Source of the DNA: an uncultured Clostridia bacterium
Lineage (GTDB): Bacteria; Bacillota_I; Bacilli_A; RF39; UBA660
Length of the DNA stretch: 58,732 nt
Reading direction: 5' to 3'
NCBI GenBank assembly: GCA_947165135.1
Contig: CAMUZE010000006.1
Location: forward strand, 1 to 58,732
The notes below the pieces were generated by a model. That model made no database searches. It was not told where the DNA came from and was given only the letters and a program-made list of their open reading frames with translations. Shown here piece by piece: positions 51,398-58,732 of the stretch. The position numbers were made by a program, and so were the translations under genes. Within the stretch, counting starts at the first letter, position 1, and each line of letters begins with the position of its first letter.

Positions 51398-52140
51398 AAA
51401 AATATGTGTGTACTGATAGAAACTATTTATCATTTACTATATTAACCGATATAGATGATGCTTTAGAGGTTAATAAATACTTAAATCCGTATATATATGT
51501 TACTGAAACAAATGACAGTCCGCAGTATATGATAACAGGACAGGAAAAAAATGGATTAATAGTATTTAGTAAAGACTATTCGTATGGGGATAATATTATA
51601 TATATAAAGGATGGAAGCATATATAGTTTAAAGAGGATAATATTAGATTTATACGCAAGACTTTTGGAATGTAAATATTCTTGTGATTTTTACCATGCAT
51701 CAGCAATAGATAAAGATGGTGCAAGTGTTTTTGTTGGCGATAGAGGAGCTGGAAAGACATACAATATGATTCAGGGAATTTTAAGTGGTGGAAATTTTAT
51801 ATCAAATGACAAAATTGCACTTATAAATGACAGAGTAATAGGATTTCCAACAACAATTGGTGTCAGGAGAAAAAACTTATTATTATTTGATGAGTATAGA
51901 AAACAATTCGAAAAAGAAGGTAGTTTAGAAAAAATAAAAAATGAAGATAATAGTACATATGATAAAATTTCTTTCAACGTACATAATTTTTGTAAAACAT
52001 TTAGATGTGATATTGTTCCGCATACTAAGTTAAAAGAGATTATTTATTTATCAGATTCCAATTTAGATAAATATAGAATAGACTCAGTGTATGAAGAACA
52101 AGGATTTATCAAAAAAATGATTAAATCAAGGAGGATGTAA
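51394..52140 (+). CDS. HPr-kinase-like P-loop protein
   Basis: 248 residues. A P-loop VGDRGAGKT (115-122) follows YHASAIDKDGASVF, and the next block NFISNDKIALINDRVIGFPTTIGVR resembles the HprK/PEP-carboxykinase-like core, where the Asp after Ser/Asn is a catalytic or metal ligand. It lacks the N-terminal HPr kinase domain and the P-loop differs from the HPr kinase form, so its target is probably a small molecule or another protein, not HPr. Similar proteins occur in RiPP and sugar-modification clusters. Coupled to the PHP gene by ATGA. Confidence 0.65.
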   Translation: MKKYVCTDRNYLSFTILTDIDDALEVNKYLNPYIYVTETNDSPQYMITGQEKNGLIVFSKDYSYGDNIIYIKDGSIYSLKRIILDLYARLLECKYSCDFYHASAIDKDGASVFVGDRGAGKTYNMIQGILSGGNFISNDKIALINDRVIGFPTTIGVRRKNLLLFDEYRKQFEKEGSLEKIKNEDNSTYDKISFNVHNFCKTFRCDIVPHTKLKEIIYLSDSNLDKYRIDSVYEEQGFIKKMIKSRRM

Positions 52141-52142
52141 TT

Positions 52143-54206
52143 ATGAAAAAGTATATTTCGCAACCTCCAAATTTTATATATACTTTTCGTGATTATTTAA
52201 ACGTTATTAAAGAGATGCACTCTATTTCAAATTGGAAGAAAGAGGAAAAATATGATTTAAGAGAAAAGTTTGAAGAAGAGTTTGAAAAATACATTGGCAC
52301 TAATTATGCTCTTTCTGTAAATAGTGGAAATGTTGCACTTGATTTAGCAACTGAATGTTTGGATTTGCAGCCTGATGATGAAGTAATAGTTCCAGCAATT
52401 AATTTTTACGGTACTCAACTGTCAATACTAAGAAAAACAAACAAATTAATATTTTGTAAAGTAGACGATACACTTAGAATAGATATTAATGATTTATTAG
52501 CTAAAATAACTACAAAAACAAAAGCAATATATATTACACATATGAATGGTATACCAACAAATATAGAGGAAATTAAAGAAAAATTAAAACAATTTGACCA
52601 TAAAATATACATTGTGGAAGACGTAGCTAGAAGTTTAGGAGCCACATACAATGGGAAAAAATGTGGAACATTTGGTGATATTGGTATATTTAGTTTTCAA
52701 CAGAAAAAGAATTTCTGTACGCTTGGTGAAGGTGGAATGATTGTTACAAATAACAAAATGTTCTATGATAAAATAAAAAAAATAAGAAGCTTTGGTCACC
52801 AGAAAGAGTGGGGAACTAATTTTAGAATGACAAGAGTTCAATGCTCTTTGGGAATTAGTCAAATAAAAAATATCGACAAATTGAATATAAAAAGAAGAAA
52901 AGTTGCTATTGAAAGAAATAGTATGTTTAGAAAAAATAGAATTGATTTCAAATTGCCTGAATATGAAAGAGAAGCCCTTCCTATTTATACATATTATACA
53001 TTAATATTACCGCCATATTTTACAGACAAATATAGAGATTTATTGCGTATAAAATTAGAAGAAGAATATGGTATACAAACTTGTATAGCAAATGAACCCA
53101 CATATAAAACTCATAAATATATATTTGATATGGTGGGTAATCAAGGAAATATTGATTTGGACTTAGGAAATAGAATAATAAATTTACCTATTCATTATAA
53201 TATGACAACAAAAGATAACAAATATATTACAACTTCATTTATGAAAGTTTATAAACAAGTAAGTCAAATTGCACAAACTGAATTTATAAAAAATAGTATT
53301 ATAAAAGATTATAAAATAAATGCAAAACATATAAAAGTGCTTAATAAAGGTTATACTTGTGATAAATGGATTATTGATGATAGATATGTATTAAAAGAAT
53401 TGGAGTTTACTGATTTTAAAAGATTAAAATTATTTTTAGATAAATCAATCGATTTAATTAAAAATGGTTTAACTCCTAAAATAATAAAAACTAAAGATGG
53501 CAAATATTTTATCAATAATAATGGTAGATATTATATTCTATTTGATAAAATAAATATAATAGATAAAAAAGAAACAATTGAAGAGTATGCTAGATTTTTA
53601 TATGAAGTACATAAAAGTTTAAATGAGAGAATTTCGGAAAAAATTAGTAAGTATAAAATTGAAAAACCAAAGACCGATGAAATACAAAAATTGTTAAATA
53701 ATAAAGATTTACCTAGATTGATTAGAAAAGCACTAATTCTAAAATTAAAATATCTAAAGAATTATATTCTAGATTTAAAGAAAATGAATAAATCGTATAT
53801 TCATGGAGATTATTATTTAGATAACATCTTGAATGATGGTATAAAAAATACTATAATTGATTTAGATGATATAAGTTATTTCTATTGCTTCTATGATGTA
53901 GTAAGAGGTGCCATGAAATTTGGCTTTAATCAAAAAAATAGATTAGATAATATTTGTAATTTCATTTCGGAATATTTATTTGTATCACAAACTGAAGATG
54001 ATTATATTGAGGGAATTAAATTATATATATATATGCAATTGAATGACCTTTATGGATTGAATAAAAATATTTATACAAATAACTATGAATTTATTAAAGA
54101 AAAATATAAACAAACTAAATGGTTAGTAAAAAATGAAAAAAAACTAATAAGAAAGGTAGGGAAAAAATATGAGAGCAAAATATCAAGTTCTGATTATTCC
54201 ATTTAG
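52143..54206 (+). CDS. Fusion of a DegT/DnrJ-type sugar aminotransferase and an aminoglycoside-kinase-like domain
   Basis: 687 residues. Residues 1-380 are a PLP-dependent DegT/DnrJ/EryC1/StrS aminotransferase: NSGNVALDLATECLDL, PDDEVIVPAINFYGTQLSIL, VEDVARSLGATYNGKKCGTFGD and SFQQKKNFCTLGEGGMI with PLP-lysine Lys189. Residues about 395-687 are a choline/aminoglycoside-kinase fold: HGDYYLDN (554-561) and IIDLDD (about 571-576). Both catalytic sets look intact. So one polypeptide may transaminate a keto-sugar and phosphorylate the product or a related intermediate. The usual aminotransferase has about 370 residues and stands alone. The Nudix gene starts 38 bases before this stop. Confidence 0.8.
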   Translation: MKKYISQPPNFIYTFRDYLNVIKEMHSISNWKKEEKYDLREKFEEEFEKYIGTNYALSVNSGNVALDLATECLDLQPDDEVIVPAINFYGTQLSILRKTNKLIFCKVDDTLRIDINDLLAKITTKTKAIYITHMNGIPTNIEEIKEKLKQFDHKIYIVEDVARSLGATYNGKKCGTFGDIGIFSFQQKKNFCTLGEGGMIVTNNKMFYDKIKKIRSFGHQKEWGTNFRMTRVQCSLGISQIKNIDKLNIKRRKVAIERNSMFRKNRIDFKLPEYEREALPIYTYYTLILPPYFTDKYRDLLRIKLEEEYGIQTCIANEPTYKTHKYIFDMVGNQGNIDLDLGNRIINLPIHYNMTTKDNKYITTSFMKVYKQVSQIAQTEFIKNSIIKDYKINAKHIKVLNKGYTCDKWIIDDRYVLKELEFTDFKRLKLFLDKSIDLIKNGLTPKIIKTKDGKYFINNNGRYYILFDKINIIDKKETIEEYARFLYEVHKSLNERISEKISKYKIEKPKTDEIQKLLNNKDLPRLIRKALILKLKYLKNYILDLKKMNKSYIHGDYYLDNILNDGIKNTIIDLDDISYFYCFYDVVRGAMKFGFNQKNRLDNICNFISEYLFVSQTEDDYIEGIKLYIYMQLNDLYGLNKNIYTNNYEFIKEKYKQTKWLVKNEKKLIRKVGKKYESKISSSDYSI

Positions 54207-54615
54207 AAGAGAAGGGAACAATGTAAAATTTGGCATATTCAAAAGAGATGATATGAATGTATATCAAGCCATAGCGGGTGGAGGAGAAGAAGGCGAGACA
54301 GCATTAGAATCAGCTAAAAGAGAATTCTTTGAAGAAACAGGTATTACAAAGGAAAAATTTATTAAGTTAGATTCTATGTCCACTGTACCTGCTTGTTTCT
54401 TTTCTGCTTGTAAAGTTTGGGGGCCTAAAACATATGTTGTAACTGAATACGCATTTGGGGTTGAACTAACTAAGAAAGATAAAGTGAATTTATCAAGTGA
54501 GCATAAGTCATTTAAATTTGTTGATTATGAAACTGCAGAGAAAAAACTCGAATGGGATAGTAATAGAACAGCACTTTATGAATTAAACGAGAGGATAAAA
54601 AATAATGACTTATAA
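54169..54615 (+). CDS. Nudix hydrolase
   Basis: 148 residues. Nudix box GGGEEGETALESAKREFFEETGI is complete (two parts: G..E and REFFEETG). The sequence around YQVLIIPFRREGN and DSMSTVPACFFS is closest in style to the NudB/dATP-pyrophosphohydrolase group. In this operon a nucleotide-sugar or nucleotide pyrophosphate is a reasonable substrate. Starts within the end of the fusion gene with RBS AAGGTAGGG, and overlaps the next gene by 11 bases. Confidence 0.88.
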   Translation: MRAKYQVLIIPFRREGNNVKFGIFKRDDMNVYQAIAGGGEEGETALESAKREFFEETGITKEKFIKLDSMSTVPACFFSACKVWGPKTYVVTEYAFGVELTKKDKVNLSSEHKSFKFVDYETAEKKLEWDSNRTALYELNERIKNNDL

Positions 54616-55885
54616 AAAAGTCATTGGCATAATTGGTTTGGGCTATGTTGGATTACCATTAGCATATTTAGCTGCTTATAATGACTATAAAGTTATTGGG
54701 ATTGATATAGATATAAAAAAAGTCAATACTTTAAATAATAAACAAAAAGTTCCTATGCAATTAAAAAAAATCCAAAAAAATAATTTAGCTTTAGAAGGAT
54801 ACACAACATATGAAAAACTAAAAGAAGCAGATATAATTGTTATTTGTGTACCAACTCCAACAAAAAATAATAATGAGCCAGACTTATCATTGTTGGAAAA
54901 AGCTTTAGATAATATTGCTGATAATTTAAAGAAAGATGTTTTAATAATTGTTGAAAGTACAATTGGCCCAGGAATGACCCGAAAATTTGTGGCAGATAAG
55001 TTATATAATCTAAAAAAACTTGAATTAGATAAAGACTTTAAATTATCTTATTGTCCAGAAAGAATAGATCCAGGCAATCCAAAATTATGGGTTGGAAATA
55101 TAAATAGAATATGTGGTTCTACATCGAAAAAAGGGTTAGAAGAATCTATAAAATTCTATTCATCAATGATTGATGCTAAAATTATTGAAATGAATTCGAT
55201 AGAGGAAGCAGAATTAATTAAAGTATGGGAAAACTCATACCGCAATTTAAATATAGCCGCATCTAATTTATTAGCAAAAATATGTGATAAATATAATTTT
55301 TCAGTAAATAAAATACTTGAGGGGCTTAGAAGTAAAGTTGAACAATTTGGTATGAACTATTTGTATCCTGGACTTGGACCTGGAGGACATTGTATTCCAG
55401 AAGATATACATTTTTTGATTAGTTCAGTCAAAGAAAAATGTAATCTCGATATGAGTCTTTTAGAAGAATCTGTTTATATCAATGATGGCATGATAAATTA
55501 TGCATCAAAGAAATTAGATAACAGATTAAAAAAACTAAATATAGAAAAGCCAAGAATATTAATGTTGGGGATTAGTTATAAACCAAATAGTGATGATACA
55601 AGACGCTCTAATGCACTAAGACTTTATGAAAAATTATGCAAAGAAGGATATGACGTAAAATATTATGATTATATTGTAGAGAATAATGAAGAAACATTTG
55701 AAAATGATATGAAAGAATTATTAGATAATTCAGATGTCGTAATACTATCGTGTGGACATGAAAAATTTTTAAATTATAGATATGAAAAGCATAAATCTAT
55801 TAAATGTTTCTTTGATTGTTGGAATTTAATGTATAAAAAATATAAAAACAAATGTGAATTTGATTACTTCGGAATTGGAGAATAA
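54605..55885 (+). CDS. UDP-glucose/GDP-mannose dehydrogenase family enzyme
   Basis: 426 residues. Rossmann start IGIIGLGYVGLPLAYL (residues 8-23), CVPTPTKNN, ESTIGPGMTRKF, SYCPERIDPGNP, the central dimer domain (NSYRNLNIAASN) and the catalytic Cys263 in GPGGHCIPEDIHFLI. The HCIPED form is of the UDP-N-acetyl-mannosamine/galactosamine 6-dehydrogenase (WecC/WbpA) type, so the likely product is a UDP-HexNAc uronic acid. Last gene of the coupled operon; the following 210 bases hold no gene. Confidence 0.88.
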   Translation: MTYKKVIGIIGLGYVGLPLAYLAAYNDYKVIGIDIDIKKVNTLNNKQKVPMQLKKIQKNNLALEGYTTYEKLKEADIIVICVPTPTKNNNEPDLSLLEKALDNIADNLKKDVLIIVESTIGPGMTRKFVADKLYNLKKLELDKDFKLSYCPERIDPGNPKLWVGNINRICGSTSKKGLEESIKFYSSMIDAKIIEMNSIEEAELIKVWENSYRNLNIAASNLLAKICDKYNFSVNKILEGLRSKVEQFGMNYLYPGLGPGGHCIPEDIHFLISSVKEKCNLDMSLLEESVYINDGMINYASKKLDNRLKKLNIEKPRILMLGISYKPNSDDTRRSNALRLYEKLCKEGYDVKYYDYIVENNEETFENDMKELLDNSDVVILSCGHEKFLNYRYEKHKSIKCFFDCWNLMYKKYKNKCEFDYFGIGE

Positions 55886-56097
55886 AAAAGTGAGTTTTAC
55901 TTTGATTTAACAAATCCACAAGAAAAACTCGTTAGTGTGAAATAATTTGTCCTTAATTTGTTCAATAAACTACTCATTAACATGTTTTAATTATAGTACA
56001 TAATATTATGTCAATTTATATAATGTATTAAATATTATTTTAATACATTTTTATTTACTAATAATTTTTTTATGTTATACTTAATTAAGTGATAAAA
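55886..56097. other. Gene-free stretch
   Basis: About 210 AT-rich bases between the dehydrogenase and the next Nudix gene. It contains a weak long-range repeat GAGTTTT (55892) / AAAACTC (55924) and a possible -10 region near 56070, but no convincing gene or RNA. Confidence 0.5.
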
Positions 56098-56589
56098 ATG
56101 GAATATAGAGATTTATATGATGAAAATAGAGTTTTAACTGGAGAAAAAATACAAAAAGGACAAAATGTTCCTAAAGGAAGTTATTATTTAACTGTAGTTG
56201 TATTCATAGAAAACTCTAAGAATGAATTTTTATTACAAATTAATAAAAAATATAATATGTGGGCTACTACTGGAGGACATCCTAAAAGTGGAGAAAGTAG
56301 TTTGAATGGAATAATTACTGAAATTAAAGAAGAATTAGGATATAATATTAATCCTAGCGAATTAAAGCTAATTAAAACATATAAAACTGAAGATGATTTT
56401 GTAGATTTATATTATATAAAAAAAGATATAGATTTATTTAAATTAAAAATTCAACAAGAAGAAGTAGAAGAGATTAATTGGTTTACAAGAAAAGAAATAG
56501 ATGAATTAATTTTAACTAATAAATTTTTACCAACACATATTGATTTTTATAAGGATTGTTTAAAATATATTGGAGTAAATTATGAATAA
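56098..56589 (+). CDS. Nudix hydrolase, isopentenyl-diphosphate-isomerase-like
   Basis: 163 residues from ATG 56098 (RBS AAGTGAT; GTG at 56089 is an alternative). MEYRDLYDENRVLTGEKIQKG and GSYYLTVVVFIENSKNEFLLQIN are typical of the YfcD/IDI-like Nudix group. The Nudix box GGHPKSGESS...TEIKEELGY has Thr where Arg is usual, but the Glu pair is present. Overlaps the VanZ-like gene by 8 bases. Substrate unknown. Confidence 0.8.
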   Translation: MEYRDLYDENRVLTGEKIQKGQNVPKGSYYLTVVVFIENSKNEFLLQINKKYNMWATTGGHPKSGESSLNGIITEIKEELGYNINPSELKLIKTYKTEDDFVDLYYIKKDIDLFKLKIQQEEVEEINWFTRKEIDELILTNKFLPTHIDFYKDCLKYIGVNYE

Positions 56590-57118
56590 AAAGAAGTTAA
56601 TAATTATTATAATTCTATCTTTAGTAGCAGTATTTTGGATATTTGGAATATATAAATTAAGTGGAATGAATGCAGAAAATTCTGGCAATGCTAGTAAAAG
56701 TATGATAACTATATTTATAGAAGATACAATATATAATGCAAATAAAATTGGTATTACTAATATAAATCCTAATAGTCCTAAAATAGATAAATTAAGTAAT
56801 CTTATTAACATTCCTCTTAGAAAAGTAATGCATGCATTTGTATACTTTGTACTTGCATTAATTATACTTTTTACACTTAATTATTTTCAAAATAATAAAA
56901 AGTATTTATTATCAGTATTAATTACTTTAGTTGTAATTATAATAGCGGCATCAATGGATGAATTTCATCAAACATTTGTAAGTGGTAGAAGTGGTAATAT
57001 AAAAGATGTAATAATAGATACAATTGGTGCTTTAACAGCCATATTTATATTTAGTACATATTATTTAACATATATAAGAGGATATTTAAGTGGTTATAAA
57101 AAGAATAATGTGTTATAA
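56582..57118 (+). CDS. VanZ-family membrane protein
   Basis: 178 residues. Four membrane helices (about 5-24, 82-100, 109-127, 142-160). Core signature RKVMHAFVYFVLALI, then ASMDEFHQTFVSGRSGNIKDVIIDTIGA, is VanZ. In vancomycin-resistance clusters VanZ raises teicoplanin tolerance, but the family is widespread with unknown roles. Next to a LytR-CpsA-Psr protein, a wall-related job is plausible. There is an extended -10-like TGTTATAAT at its 3' end serving the next gene. Confidence 0.85.
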   Translation: MNKKKLIIIIILSLVAVFWIFGIYKLSGMNAENSGNASKSMITIFIEDTIYNANKIGITNINPNSPKIDKLSNLINIPLRKVMHAFVYFVLALIILFTLNYFQNNKKYLLSVLITLVVIIIAASMDEFHQTFVSGRSGNIKDVIIDTIGALTAIFIFSTYYLTYIRGYLSGYKKNNVL

Positions 57119-57136
57119 TTTGTAGAGGTGACGTGA

Positions 57137-58624
57137 ATGAAAAAAGGAATTAGAATATTTAGTGCAATAATATGTGCAATATCATTTGTTGCTTTAGTAC
57201 TATTTTTATATTATTTAGAAAAATTAAATGTTCTACCAGCAAAATATTTATATTTAATATGTGGAGTACTTAGTTTACTTGAAATATTATTTATAATATC
57301 TATACTTATTAAAGGATTAAAATCATGGATATTAATATTATTTGATGTATTTGCAATACTAATTATATTTGTAGAAATAATCGGTATATTAAAATTAAAA
57401 CAAACAAATGATTTTTTAAATGATGATTTAACAATAAAAGAAACAAAAGATATATATTACATAATGGTTAATAAAGAAAGCAAATATAATGAACTTAAAG
57501 ATATAGAAAATAAATTTGTTGATTATTATAATGATGCCGAAGACTTTAATAAACTAAAAGATAATGTTAATGCTAAAGTAAATGTTATATTAAATGAAGT
57601 AGATGATTATTCAAGTTTACTTTCAAATTTAGAAAAAGATAAAGAAAAAATAGTATTAGTAAGTGACGCTAATTATGATTTTTACTTATCATCATTAGAA
57701 GAAGATGAAGAAGAAAATCAAGAATCAAAAGAAAATAGAATTAATGAAGAGAAAAAAGATCATTTTAAAATATTAACAGAAATAGAATTAGTTAATATTT
57801 TAGAAGAAAACACATCAACTGAAGATATAATGAAAAAACCATTTACTATTTATTTAAGTGGAATAGATTCAAGAAGTAATAAACTTCCAAGTAGAAGTAG
57901 AAGCGATGTTAATATATTTATTGTAGTTAATCCAAAAACAAGAGATATTCTTCTTGTTAATACTCCAAGAGATTATTATGTACAACTTCATGGTAAAAAA
58001 GGACTTAAAGATAAACTTACTCATGCAGGATATGTAGGAGGAGTACAACTTTCTAAAGCAACTTTAGAAGACTTACTAGGATTTGAAGCTAATTACTATA
58101 TCAGAGTTAACTTTAATTCAGTAACAAGATTGGTAGATGCAATTGGTGGGATAACAATAAATAGTGATGTGAATTATAATATAACATGTAATGCTAATAG
58201 AAATTGTGTAATTAAACCTGGAAATAATAAGGTAAACGGAGAATGTGCTCTTGCTTTTGCTCGTGAAAGATATTCATATAGAGGTGGAGATAGACATAGA
58301 GGACAAAATCAACAACAAGTTATTCAAAGAGTAATTGAAAAGATATCATCATCTAAAACATTAGTCATGAATTATGATAAATTACTAGATGCATTAAAAG
58401 GAACATTTGAAACAAGTTTATCAACTAAAAATATTACATCTGCAGTTCAATTTCAATTAAATGATATGAGAGGATGGAATATAAAAAGTACAGCTTTAGA
58501 TGGACCTACTGGTATGACATCTACTTATACTTGTCCAAATTGCAAAAGATCAGTAATGTATCAAAGTCAAAAGAGTATTAAGGCTGCTCAAGATAAGATT
58601 AGAGAAGTATTAGAAAAAGAATAA
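57137..58624 (+). CDS. LytR-CpsA-Psr family wall polymer ligase
   Basis: 495 residues. Three to four N-terminal membrane helices (about 5-27, 37-58, 64-88), a charged extracellular linker and the LCP domain from about residue 232: FTIYLSGIDSR, SRSDVNIFIVVNPKTRDILLVNTPRDYYV, LEDLLGFEANYYIRVNF, ARERYSYRGGDRHRGQNQQQVIQ. The conserved Arg and Asp residues for pyrophosphate binding are present. LCP enzymes attach polyprenyl-linked glycopolymers to peptidoglycan; a glycan from the neighbouring six-gene operon could be one such polymer, but this is inference. The two extra helices make it longer than most. RBS AGAGGTG. Confidence 0.9.
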   Translation: MKKGIRIFSAIICAISFVALVLFLYYLEKLNVLPAKYLYLICGVLSLLEILFIISILIKGLKSWILILFDVFAILIIFVEIIGILKLKQTNDFLNDDLTIKETKDIYYIMVNKESKYNELKDIENKFVDYYNDAEDFNKLKDNVNAKVNVILNEVDDYSSLLSNLEKDKEKIVLVSDANYDFYLSSLEEDEEENQESKENRINEEKKDHFKILTEIELVNILEENTSTEDIMKKPFTIYLSGIDSRSNKLPSRSRSDVNIFIVVNPKTRDILLVNTPRDYYVQLHGKKGLKDKLTHAGYVGGVQLSKATLEDLLGFEANYYIRVNFNSVTRLVDAIGGITINSDVNYNITCNANRNCVIKPGNNKVNGECALAFARERYSYRGGDRHRGQNQQQVIQRVIEKISSSKTLVMNYDKLLDALKGTFETSLSTKNITSAVQFQLNDMRGWNIKSTALDGPTGMTSTYTCPNCKRSVMYQSQKSIKAAQDKIREVLEKE

Positions 58625-58637
58625 TACTTCTTTTATT
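58604..58637 (+). terminator. Terminator of the LCP gene
   Basis: GAAGTATTA / TAATACTTC overlapping the stop, then TTTTATTT. Confidence 0.75.
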
Positions 58638-58710
58638 TAGGCAAATATTGGAACTAAAAATTAATATAATTCATAACTTATTAATGAATAGAAATAAAGG
58701 AGTGGATTAT

Positions 58711-58732
58711 ATGTGTAATTGTAATAATAAAA
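58711..58732 (+). CDS. Start of an unidentified gene, cut by the window end
   Basis: ATG at 58711 preceded by AAAGGAGTGG; only MCNCNNK is visible. The early Cys-x-Cys hints at a small Cys-rich or metal-binding protein, but seven residues do not allow more. Confidence 0.5.

Noticed and set aside
52415-52862. Two minus-strand frames inside the aminotransferase domain
   Set aside because: They lie opposite strongly conserved aminotransferase motifs and have no start signals.

Overview
This window is AT-rich, single-chromosome-type DNA with dense, short-spaced genes, strong Shine-Dalgarno sequences and the standard genetic code (TGA ends spoVAD, scpA, ylbJ and others; Trp is TGG). The gene content points to an endospore-forming low-GC Bacillota, probably one of the small-genome, uncultured gut Bacilli. 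That placement is inferred: the window holds no 16S gene, but it has spoVAC-D-E, spoIVFA-spoIVFB, ylbJ, a spoVID-like and a ysxE-like gene and two YjcZ-type spore peptides. The ribosomal context (spoIVFA-spoIVFB-rplU-prp-rpmA) is the Bacillus order.

Layout. 1-3.7 kb: end of the str operon (rpsG, fusA, tuf). 3.7-10.2 kb: two large paralogous cell-surface proteins with Ig-like BIG2 and InlB-type B-repeats, sharing an identical 1,465-bp 3' block. 10.2-16.4 kb: a five-gene operon coding for a solute-binding/vWA fusion, an XpaC homologue, a second binding protein, TelA and a CbbX/SpoVK-type AAA+ ATPase. 16.4-18.0 kb: pssA-psd for phosphatidylethanolamine. 18.0-18.7 kb: two tandem copies of what looks like a type I toxin-antitoxin module (27-residue membrane peptide plus convergent small RNA). 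18.7-20.8 kb: murT-gatD with altered catalytic residues. 20.8-22.8 kb: tRNA-Glu and the spoVA genes. 22.8-28.4 kb: scpA-scpB, several unknown genes, a frameshifted macro-domain-like gene, a nucleotidyltransferase and tRNA-Leu. 28.4-33.2 kb: a two-gene SUF pair, a CofE-like ligase, recX and a PrsA-like foldase. 33.2-37.6 kb: spore peptides, lon, spoVID-like and ysxE-like genes. 38-42.5 kb: three pilin-leader proteins, one a 953-residue repeat protein. 42.5-49.3 kb: ylbJ/ylbL, two ORF6N-domain proteins, radC, spoIVFA-spoIVFB, rplU-prp-rpmA. 49.3-55.9 kb: a tightly coupled six-gene biosynthetic operon (radical SAM, PHP, HprK-like kinase, aminotransferase-kinase fusion, Nudix, nucleotide-sugar dehydrogenase). 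56-58.7 kb: Nudix, VanZ-like and LytR-CpsA-Psr proteins, then the start of a further gene.

The points I think most deserve a second look are the tandem toxin-antitoxin-like module at 17969-18647, the six-gene operon at 49422-55885 with its aminotransferase-kinase fusion, the vWA/TelA operon at 10272-16403, paired substitutions in the guanine-recognition motifs of EF-G, the missing glutaminase residues of GatD, and perfect palindromes at the same place in both ORF6N genes. All functions come from reading motifs by eye; no database search was run.
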